Below, one piece after another: positions 6,446 through 13,079 of a stretch of 14,988 bases of DNA. This DNA comes from Oligoflexia bacterium. Its GTDB lineage: Bacteria > Bdellovibrionota > UBA1018. The stretch spans positions 1 through 14,988 of the forward strand of contig CAIOHW010000377.1 in the NCBI GenBank assembly GCA_903858195.1. The letters are read 5' to 3'. The notes beneath the pieces were generated by a model, which did not search any database, had not been told where the DNA came from, and was given only the letters and a program-made list of their open reading frames with translations. Each line of letters starts with the position of its first letter. The stretch's first letter is position 1. The position numbers were made by a program, and so were the translations under genes.

Positions 6446-8326
6446 CTGATTGCAATCCTCGCTCTGGCAGTCTCGAGTTGGATGGCGCTCACCACGCAGG
6501 CGCTGGGCGATGCGGCCGTGTCGCTTGAAGGAACCATCGAGACCCTCGTCGTCGAAGGAGAACCGGGGAGCCCAAGGCGGGAGTTTTACCTTCTCTCGGA
6601 TGGTCCGCCCATTTCCGGGCGCGTTCGGCTCATCCACACCTCCGCCCTTGAAAGGCGCCCGCCCCGGAACAGTGTTCGCTATCGGGTGACCGGGACGCCT
6701 GAGCCCGTGACTCCTCCCACACTGTCGGTCTCGGTACTGCAGGAACTGACAACCCAGGCGCTGCTTCAGCCGCCCCAGCCATCGCGCGCGGTCCGGGTCG
6801 CCGCCGTGCAGGTGCACTACACGGATGATCGAAACTCCTGTGACCTGCCTGCCATCAGGAACAACCTGCTCGAACATCCCACTTCGGTTCGCGCGCTGTT
6901 CTCTGCTTCCTCGCACGGCGAGTTTGCGTTTGAAGGCGATGTGCTCGGCCCGGTGGTGGTGCCGAGGCCCGCAAGCTGCGACCCGTGGGCACTGGGTGCC
7001 GCGGTGGACGCCGTGCTCATCTCCTCCGGGGTTCAGCTCCAAGCCTATTCACACGTGCTCTACTCACTCCCTTTTCAGTGGCCAGGCTGCGCATGGAGCG
7101 GCGTTGCCGCGCTACCTGGGAGTCGCTCGTGGGTGCGTGGATGCCTGGCCGGAATGATGTCGCACGAGCTTGGGCACAACCTCGGGATGAACCACGCCTC
7201 GCTCACCCAACCTGACGGTACGCACGTGGAGTACGGCGACCTAAGTGACACGATGGGGGCTGCAACCCCGGCACGGACCCACAATGCCCCACACAAGGTA
7301 CAGATGGGATGGATCGAGCCTGCGAGCGTGGTTGATGTCGACCAAAGCCAGATGATCCGCCTTGCCCCGACGATCACCCCGCCCCGGGAGGCCGCCGCAT
7401 TCGGGCGTTCGCTGGTGGCGCGCATCACTTTGCCCGGACAGCCCGGCATGGTCGATTCGTACTGGCTCTCCTACCGTGCGCCGGAGGGCTTTGATGTCGG
7501 GCTTCCGGCTCCGCATGCGCACCGACTCAATATTCACCTGCACCCGGGACCCGGACCCATGCAGGCGCAAAACACCCGCTTTGTCGCTGGGCTGCTGCCC
7601 GGAGAATCGTTTTCGAGTGCTGATGGAGCACTCCTGATTTCCGTGGTCTCGGCAGGCCCGCGCGAGCTGCAGGCACAGGTCACCCTGAGCTGCAGGCCCA
7701 GGATCCCTGCGCTCTCGCTATTTCCCGCTTCGGGAGTCGCGGGGCCGAACTCGCGCTTTGAGACCTCGCTCGTCATCGCCAACCGGGACGGACTGGGCTG
7801 CGCACCGGCGCAGTTCTCGACCCGTTTCGAGGCGCCACCCGGACTTGCGGTCTCGGGTCTGCCAACCTCCCTCACGCTCTCTCCAGAAGAATCCAAGGCG
7901 ATTCCCATTCGCATCGCTCCAGGTGCGGCTGCCAAGACGGGTCGGGCGGGGTTTGCCCTCTCGATGCTCCGGCGCTCAAGCGGCCCTCCGCTTGCCGTCA
8001 AGACCCAGGGGCAGGTCCTCGTGGATCTCGTTTCTCCCTCGGTTCCAGACGGGCTTTCGGCCCGAGCGCTTCCCAGCGGCGAGGTGGAGCTTTCCTGGCG
8101 TGCGTCGAGCGATGCGGGCTCGGGGGTGGCCCTCTACATGGTCCACGACCTTGGCGTACCGGTCACGCAGACCTCGCTCACCAAGGTGGTGCTCACTCCC
8201 ACACACACAGGCCCCATGGTTCTGAGCGTCATGGCGATTGACCGGGTGGCAAACACCTCGGCGCAAAGCGCAACCGTGTTGATCCAGCCCGTGGTGCCGT
8301 CCTTGGGTTCGTCGGGTGGGCCTTAG
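6446..8326 (+). CDS. Secreted metzincin protease, gametolysin (M11)-like, with NEW3-like and FN3 C-terminal domains
   Basis: About 626 residues. The N-terminus holds a signal peptide (LIAILALAVSSWMALTTQALG). A prodomain-like region follows, then the zinc site HELGHNLGMNH (7163-7195), a full HExxHxxGxxH, and the Met-turn SDTMG (about 7244-7258). The HNAPHKVQMGWI segment after it matches the 'fnaphk..lGWi' pattern of gametolysin-like peptidases. The C-terminal third has an Ig-like domain (SLFPASGVAGPNSRFETSLVIANRDG, to about 7975) and a fibronectin III-like domain (SPSVPDGLSARALPSGEVELSW to AIDRVANTSAQS). These modules typically mediate binding to surfaces or polymers. It is probably an exoenzyme acting on glycoprotein or cell-surface protein. 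The start is not settled: the frame is open back to 6209, overlapping the divergent gene, and no ATG or GTG sits well before the signal peptide. The astacin gene follows 38 bp later. Confidence 0.85.
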   Translation: MIAILALAVSSWMALTTQALGDAAVSLEGTIETLVVEGEPGSPRREFYLLSDGPPISGRVRLIHTSALERRPPRNSVRYRVTGTPEPVTPPTLSVSVLQELTTQALLQPPQPSRAVRVAAVQVHYTDDRNSCDLPAIRNNLLEHPTSVRALFSASSHGEFAFEGDVLGPVVVPRPASCDPWALGAAVDAVLISSGVQLQAYSHVLYSLPFQWPGCAWSGVAALPGSRSWVRGCLAGMMSHELGHNLGMNHASLTQPDGTHVEYGDLSDTMGAATPARTHNAPHKVQMGWIEPASVVDVDQSQMIRLAPTITPPREAAAFGRSLVARITLPGQPGMVDSYWLSYRAPEGFDVGLPAPHAHRLNIHLHPGPGPMQAQNTRFVAGLLPGESFSSADGALLISVVSAGPRELQAQVTLSCRPRIPALSLFPASGVAGPNSRFETSLVIANRDGLGCAPAQFSTRFEAPPGLAVSGLPTSLTLSPEESKAIPIRIAPGAAAKTGRAGFALSMLRRSSGPPLAVKTQGQVLVDLVSPSVPDGLSARALPSGEVELSWRASSDAGSGVALYMVHDLGVPVTQTSLTKVVLTPTHTGPMVLSVMAIDRVANTSAQSATVLIQPVVPSLGSSGGP

Positions 8327-8331
8327 GCGAT

Positions 8332-8345
8332 GGGGGCCTGCCCCC
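8332..8345 (+). repeat. G-C stem-loop between the two metzincin genes
   Basis: GGGGG and CCCCC pair around CCTG 5 nt after the TAG of the gametolysin-like gene and 19 nt before the astacin ATG. No T-tract follows, so it is unlikely to be a full terminator. It may attenuate transcription or protect the 3' end. Confidence 0.3.
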
Positions 8346-8364
8346 GCCGTGATACGCTTGGCGC

Positions 8365-9141
8365 ATGAAGACCCTTGCCCTTGCCGTCGCACTTTCTTTT
8401 GGCCCCACTGAAGCCTTTGTCCGTATCGGTGATCAGATGATTGACCAGGGCTACTTTGGGTCGCGCGACACGCCCGTAGCCGAGGAGCTTGAACGAGGAT
8501 TCATGGGTGGAAAGCCCCGCAAGGTGGCGCTCTGGCCCGATGGCGTGCTGCCCATTCATTTCAATTCGGATGTCGAGCCCGAATTGCGAAAGACCGTGCT
8601 CGATGCCTGCGCCGAGTGGGCAAGTGCCGCCAACATCCGCTGCATCGAAGGCTCTTACCAGGGCCGGCGCCTGGTCATTGGCAGGTCATTTGTCGGCGTC
8701 AAGCAGGGCTGCTGGTCGATGCTGGGAAGCTCGGCCTACTTTGCGGGCCTCAAGCGGCGTATGAATCTGGGCCCGGGTTGTGACTCGTACCACACCGTGC
8801 TGCACGAACTCGGTCATGCTCTGGGGCTCACCCACGAGCACCAGCGGGCGGATCGCGACGATTTCGTGGAGATCGTGAGGGAAAATGTGCGGGATCCCTT
8901 TCTGGGGCTCGGCTACAAGCTGAACTTCGAAAAACAATCGACGGACGGCTACACCCCTTACGACTTTTATTCGATCATGCACTACGGCAGGCGCTCGTCC
9001 TCGAAGAACGGGCGCGACACGATCGTCCCGCGCCCCGGTTACGCATCCATGATCGAGATTATCGGCCGGGGAAGTCACCTTTCAGAGTTTGACCGGGATG
9101 CCATTGCCGCTATGTACGGCGCCCGAAATGAAGCCTGGTGA
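8365..9141 (+). CDS. Secreted astacin-family (M12A) zinc metallopeptidase
   Basis: 258 residues, near the minimum for an astacin. Residues 1-17 are a signal peptide (core TLALAVALSFG). A short pro-region (about 18-50) precedes WPDGVLPIHF (57-66), which matches the 'WPnGvIPY' start of the astacin catalytic domain. The zinc site is HELGHALGLTHEHQRADRD (147-165), the full astacin signature HExxHxxGxxHExxRxDRD. The Met-turn is SIMHY (203-207), supplying the Tyr that astacins use as a fifth ligand. Cys82, 93, 116 and 139 could give the two usual disulfides. The pro-region has FMGG where activated astacins carry the FxGD inhibitory Asp, so latency may work differently. No CUB, EGF or other C-terminal domain. 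The Shine-Dalgarno is weak; the start is set by the signal peptide. Follows the other metzincin by 38 bp. Confidence 0.95.
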   Translation: MKTLALAVALSFGPTEAFVRIGDQMIDQGYFGSRDTPVAEELERGFMGGKPRKVALWPDGVLPIHFNSDVEPELRKTVLDACAEWASAANIRCIEGSYQGRRLVIGRSFVGVKQGCWSMLGSSAYFAGLKRRMNLGPGCDSYHTVLHELGHALGLTHEHQRADRDDFVEIVRENVRDPFLGLGYKLNFEKQSTDGYTPYDFYSIMHYGRRSSSKNGRDTIVPRPGYASMIEIIGRGSHLSEFDRDAIAAMYGARNEAW

Positions 9142-10639
9142 AGCTGCAGGCGGCAGGCGGAAAGCCTGCGGGCTCGAAGTAATAGGTGTTCCTGATCTGA
9201 TCGAGAACTGCATTTCGATAGGCATCGAAGTCAAACCCCCTCAGGATGCTTACCCGGTACTTGAGCCTTCCCTCGCGGATCACCTGGCTCTCGACTGAGC
9301 GAAAAAATCCCTCCACTCGCCGAAGCGGCTTTTTTCCGCGAGTGATGTAGACCAGGTCGCGGCCCGCATGAGCGGAAAGATCAAAGGTCAGATCATCGTT
9401 GCGACCGAACTTGCCGAGATTTCCAAACTGATAGACCGGACGGCCGAGGTGGTAAGAGAGCGTCGCCGCATTTGAGTACGACTCCGCAAGAAGCGGAGCA
9501 TCTGTGGGGGCTGCGGCAAGCGCTGCTTCAAGTACCGTGGGGGTGCGCTTGAGCTCGCGTGCGCGCTTGAGCTCGCGAAAAAACCGATGCCGGTAGGTGA
9601 GATGCTCGGAGGGAGTCAGAAGCAGCGCTGTGGCTGCAACCACCCCAACCAGCGACGCACCCACCTGAAGCCTCGACCAAAAGCGGAGCCTCTCGATCGG
9701 GAGCGCATAACCCAAAAAGAAGTAGAGCCCCGGATAAAACGAGATCATCCAATGAAGGCCCTGCGCGTGGCGAAGGGCGCTGTAACCAAAGGCAAGCACC
9801 GGGACTGCGTAAGACAGGGCAAGCCACGAGAGCACGGGCCGGCCGAGCGCCAGGCGCAGCTCTCGGGTCGAGCGCAAGGCTGGGATCAAAAGCAGGGGAG
9901 ACAAGAGCAGGAGCTGGAAACCCGCAAACTCCATGAAGCTTGAGCGTGCTCGGCTCTCGCCCATATGGCGCGAAGAAAAGTTGAAGATGAGGTTGGCCCA
10001 GCACTCCTGCCAGTTGGCCCAAAGGTGGAAGATAGCGAAGGGTGCGGCAGCTGCGAGCAGGATCACCCCGCCTCGAAGCGCGCGGGTGCGGTTTTTTGAT
10101 CCGGAGGTGAAGCACACGGCGTGTAGGAAATAGGCGGGAATGAGCAGGACGATGAAATACTTTGATAAGAACCCAAGCCCGATGCAGGCCCCGGCCACGG
10201 CAAACCAGCGCTTGCTCCCCGAATCGATCGCCGCACAGATCGCGCCCACGGCAAGCACCGTAAAGAGGACCAGCGGAACGTCGGTCGTCATGACCATGGG
10301 GACGGTGACCCCCATCGCGCAGGTCGAAAGCAGCGCCCCGATCCAGGCACGCTCGCCGCCTTTGAGTCTGAGGATCGCCCACGCACCGAGCACCGTGGGG
10401 ATGAGCAGGACAGGAAGCCTGAGCACGAGCGGGTGCAGCGAGACCTTTTGAAGCGCCCAGAGCCACCAACCAATCATCGGGGGCTGGTCGTAGTAGAGCG
10501 CACGAAGCTCGCGGCCCCAGGTGATGTAGTAGGCTTCGTCACCCAGCACCGGCAGGACCGCCGCAAAGAAAAGGCGTGCGAGCGCAAAGAGACAGAATGC
10601 CCCGATGAAGAAGTTGCGGCTTGCCCGTGAGATTCCCAT
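9110..10639 (-). CDS. Family 39 (PMT/ArnT-like) membrane glycosyltransferase
   Basis: 509 residues with about ten hydrophobic segments in the first 340, beginning at about 9-31, and a hydrophilic C-terminal domain. The first external loop has GDEAYYITWGREL (33-45) with the catalytic-type D34-E35 pair, followed by YYDQPPMIGWW (49-59), the PMT_2 'gY.dhPPm..w' motif. Such enzymes take a sugar from a polyprenyl-phosphate carrier and attach it to lipid, protein or polysaccharide on the outer face of the inner membrane. The acceptor cannot be read from sequence. An 18-bp tandem duplication gives RELKRA/RELKRT at 9545-9577. The gene starts 11 nt after the sphingomyelinase-like stop with only AGG touching the ATG, so it depends on that transcript, probably by coupling. 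Its 3' end overlaps the convergent astacin gene by 32 bp. Confidence 0.9.
   Translation of the reverse strand: MGISRASRNFFIGAFCLFALARLFFAAVLPVLGDEAYYITWGRELRALYYDQPPMIGWWLWALQKVSLHPLVLRLPVLLIPTVLGAWAILRLKGGERAWIGALLSTCAMGVTVPMVMTTDVPLVLFTVLAVGAICAAIDSGSKRWFAVAGACIGLGFLSKYFIVLLIPAYFLHAVCFTSGSKNRTRALRGGVILLAAAAPFAIFHLWANWQECWANLIFNFSSRHMGESRARSSFMEFAGFQLLLLSPLLLIPALRSTRELRLALGRPVLSWLALSYAVPVLAFGYSALRHAQGLHWMISFYPGLYFFLGYALPIERLRFWSRLQVGASLVGVVAATALLLTPSEHLTYRHRFFRELKRARELKRTPTVLEAALAAAPTDAPLLAESYSNAATLSYHLGRPVYQFGNLGKFGRNDDLTFDLSAHAGRDLVYITRGKKPLRRVEGFFRSVESQVIREGRLKYRVSILRGFDFDAYRNAVLDQIRNTYYFEPAGFPPAACSFTRLHFGRRT
9545..9577. repeat. Tandem 18-bp duplication in glycosyltransferase gene
   Basis: GCGCTTGAGCTCGCG occurs at 9545-9559 and again at 9563-9577, an exact 15-bp match with an 18-bp period. 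In the minus frame this doubles six codons (RELKRA then RELKRT) in the hydrophilic part after the last membrane segments. Phase is preserved. Confidence 0.85.
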
Positions 10640-10650
10640 CCTAGGGAATC

Positions 10651-11517
10651 TTAAAGTACTTGCGGCGCGATCTCGAACGAAGTTTCCCAGCCGTAGTGGT
10701 CCGAAAAGATCAAACCGGGCTGGTCAAGCACTCGCCTGCCCAGCAGGGGCCTTGCCCCGTCACGACCAAAAAGGTGGTCAAGGTGGCCCTCATCTACGTC
10801 GGAGTAGGGATTGCTGCGATCGCGAGTGCTGACGGGCTCGGAGGGGATGACCCGCTTGAAGCGCGGCAGGATGCGCCTGAATTCATTCCAGAGGGGCGTG
10901 TAGGAGCCCCCCTCGGGTGCAACGTTGAGATCGCCGCCCAGGATCTGCGGAGAACCCTCTCCGCGGAGTGCCGCGTGATCCTCGGCCTCGAAGATCTGGT
11001 CACGGCGAACGTCTTCAAAGAGTGCCGTTCCGCCGTAGTTTGCCACCAGATGGGTATTCAGTACGAAAACAGAGCCGATCACCGGATGGTTGACCATTGC
11101 CATGAGCGCGCCCTTGGTTGCGATCGACTCACCGTTGATGAATGCGCTCCAGCCCGAGGCGGTGGCGCGAAAAATGTGGCGATAGCCCTCGGTCATGTGG
11201 TGCCGGCTCAGGATCATGAGCCCCGTTTCGTATGATCCTTGATCCAGCCTGAGCGTGTGGTCATAGCCGCAATTCTTCAGGCGATCGGCCATCCAGGGCT
11301 TCCAAACTTCCTGCAGCAGCACGACATCCCACGCGCTGACGGGGTCCTGCGACTTTAGGTACTCACAGAAGCCCTCGATGCGCTTGGCAGGAGCTGTCGA
11401 GAAGGCGGCCGACAACCCCCAGAGATTGTAGGTCAGAACCCTGAAGCGCTCGGCCCGCGCGGGGGTGGCGCCTGCGGCGAGAAAAAGAACCAGAATCACG
11501 AGGGCATGGCGCAACAT
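10651..11517 (-). CDS. Secreted sphingomyelinase-like phosphodiesterase (endonuclease/exonuclease/phosphatase fold)
   Basis: 288 residues. Signal peptide 1-22 (core LVILVLFLAAGAT, cut after ARA). The EEP active-site series is complete: LTYNLWG with N31, VVLLQEVW with E70, NTHLVANY with H156, GGDLNVAPE with D196/N198, LDHLF at 246-250, and SDHYG with D273-H274 near the end. TYNLWG and the ATKGALMA segment (133-140, the KG-type motif) favour neutral sphingomyelinases over DNases. Expected reaction: sphingomyelin, or another phospholipid, to ceramide plus phosphocholine, Mg-dependent and outside the cell. AAGGAG lies 5 nt before the ATG (11523-11528). It precedes the glycosyltransferase by 11 nt and follows the DUF1552 gene by 99 nt. 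A secreted nuclease or another phospholipase C-like activity is the main alternative. Confidence 0.85.
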   Translation of the reverse strand: MLRHALVILVLFLAAGATPARAERFRVLTYNLWGLSAAFSTAPAKRIEGFCEYLKSQDPVSAWDVVLLQEVWKPWMADRLKNCGYDHTLRLDQGSYETGLMILSRHHMTEGYRHIFRATASGWSAFINGESIATKGALMAMVNHPVIGSVFVLNTHLVANYGGTALFEDVRRDQIFEAEDHAALRGEGSPQILGGDLNVAPEGGSYTPLWNEFRRILPRFKRVIPSEPVSTRDRSNPYSDVDEGHLDHLFGRDGARPLLGRRVLDQPGLIFSDHYGWETSFEIAPQVL

Positions 11518-11616
11518 GGGAACTCCTTACCTGACTGATGTGCTCCGTTACTACAGCGGGCACACTTGTTTCGCAATGCGTCAGGCAATCTTGAATTCCG
11601 CTTTTATTTCGAGACC

Positions 11617-13056
11617 TTACCCGGCAAGCCGGGGCAGGGGCCTTCCTGCATGGGGCCGGACTGCCACGTACTGGGCGGCCGGAAGCGTGGGATGATCCCT
11701 GCGGCCATAGCCGGGCTCGCCCGAAAGTGCGTAGTCGGCAGGGGTGAGACCAAAGAGATTCGACTGCAGGATCGAATCAAAGAACTGGTTCATGAGAGCC
11801 CCGCGGGAATAACCCGGGTCGCCCGGGAGCGGAACGTTCTGCCCCTGCCTCATGTAGCTGATCACGCGGCCGGGCTGGATCGATCCGCCTGCGGTACCGC
11901 CAAGCAGGATCGGCATATTGGTCGTGCTGTGGTTTCGTGGATGCGAGATGTCGTTGCCCAGGTACACGAGCGAGTCCTGCAGCATTCCAAAACTGGAGAG
12001 CTTCTGCATGATGGGGATGAAGTACTTTTCGACCACCCAGCGCTGCATGTCTCGAAATGCGGGCACGCTTGCCTGTTCGCTGTGCGAGTCCGTATGCCAG
12101 CTTCCGGCGCTATAGATATCCCGGCCCTGGATGTAGATCGTGACCGCGCGGGTCGCGCCCAGCCTGAGGGCCGTGACGGCGAGATCCACGTGCACGCCTG
12201 CATAAAAATCGGAGTTGGGCGAAAACGGAATCACGGGTCGGCTCATCAAGCCCGAGAGGTTCGGGGTGACGCCACACGCGCTCAGGATCTTCTGGCGCAG
12301 GCCGCTCACCATGTCGAAATACTGTTCGGCCAGCCGATAGTCAGCCCCCGAGGCGCGCTGCTTCAGCAACTGCGTCTCTGCCGCGATCAGCGAAAGCGCC
12401 TTGTCCGAACGATCCCGCACGGCCGGACTCCCGCCAGCCACCAGAAGGTCATATGCGGCAATCACGTCATCGAGCGCCGGGACCTTGGTGAGCGGGCCTG
12501 ACAGGCCCACGCGCCGAAAGCTCTCGGATGCACCCGAGTAGGGACCGTACATCGTGGCCAGATGGAAGGACCGGGTCACCGGCTCACAACCGCCGTAGAT
12601 CCGCTGCAAGGAAGCGGCGCTGGCCGCAATCAGTTGGTCAACGCTCGGATAGTCTCCTACGGCACCCAGCGAAGTGGGTCCGTGGCCTGCAGCAGTCGAA
12701 GCACTGTCGAGCCCCATGAGGAGCGTCATCTGGTCTCGAAGCTGGGGCGTGAGCCCAGGCATGGAGTCATGGATGATGTTGTTGATGCCAAGGCGATTGG
12801 CCTGGGCAAACGGCGCGGCACGCACCTCCTGTCCCGACTGGCCACCGTCTCCGGCGAGAGCGAGCTGATTAAAGACATAGGGCTCCCAGTCCATTCTCTG
12901 TGCGCCGTTACGAATGACGATGGCAACCAGACCGCCCGGGGTCCAAGTAGGAGCTGCGGCAGCATCCTTCAAAAGTGAAGGAAGAAACGGAAGCGAAAGC
13001 GCAAGCTTTCCGGCTGAACCCAGAAACTGTCTCCTGCTTTTTGGATCGAAGTACAT
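11617..13056 (-). CDS. Tat-exported DUF1552 family protein
   Basis: 479 residues with a twin-arginine signal, SRRQFLGSAGKLALSLPFLPSL (7-28), as is usual in this family. DUF1552 landmarks: VAIVIRNGAQRMDWEP after the signal, GLDSASTAAGHGPTSLG (the 'sGl...gHa' segment), YPSVDQLIA, DLAVTALRLGATRAVTI, SWHTDSHSE, and a C-terminal NMPILLGGTAGGSIQPGRVISY matching the 'nlP.lLaG..gG.lk.Gr' motif. Family function is unknown. A Tat signal implies export of a folded, perhaps metal-binding protein; the His/Asp-rich segments would suit that. AAGGAG lies 6 nt before the ATG (13063-13068). It starts 23 nt after the DUF1592-type gene, the conserved order for this pair, so both probably act together in the envelope. 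Confidence 0.9.
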   Translation of the reverse strand: MYFDPKSRRQFLGSAGKLALSLPFLPSLLKDAAAAPTWTPGGLVAIVIRNGAQRMDWEPYVFNQLALAGDGGQSGQEVRAAPFAQANRLGINNIIHDSMPGLTPQLRDQMTLLMGLDSASTAAGHGPTSLGAVGDYPSVDQLIAASAASLQRIYGGCEPVTRSFHLATMYGPYSGASESFRRVGLSGPLTKVPALDDVIAAYDLLVAGGSPAVRDRSDKALSLIAAETQLLKQRASGADYRLAEQYFDMVSGLRQKILSACGVTPNLSGLMSRPVIPFSPNSDFYAGVHVDLAVTALRLGATRAVTIYIQGRDIYSAGSWHTDSHSEQASVPAFRDMQRWVVEKYFIPIMQKLSSFGMLQDSLVYLGNDISHPRNHSTTNMPILLGGTAGGSIQPGRVISYMRQGQNVPLPGDPGYSRGALMNQFFDSILQSNLFGLTPADYALSGEPGYGRRDHPTLPAAQYVAVRPHAGRPLPRLAG

Positions 13057-13079
13057 TGCACTCTCCTTGCTTCAAGCCA

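Noticed and set aside
9528..10469. 313-codon minus-strand open frame in a second frame
   Set aside because: Same-strand shadow of the GT39 gene, which has the membrane segments and the DE motif; the alternative is low-complexity Arg/Ala/Pro.
11548..11576. Possible sigma70 promoter for the sphingomyelinase-like gene (TTGCGA, 17 bp, TAGTAA on the minus strand)
   Set aside because: Only four of six and three of six consensus matches; not better than chance in this gap.
11566..12501. 311-codon plus-strand open frame
   Set aside because: Antisense to the DUF1552 gene; no recognisable motif and composition of a shadow frame.
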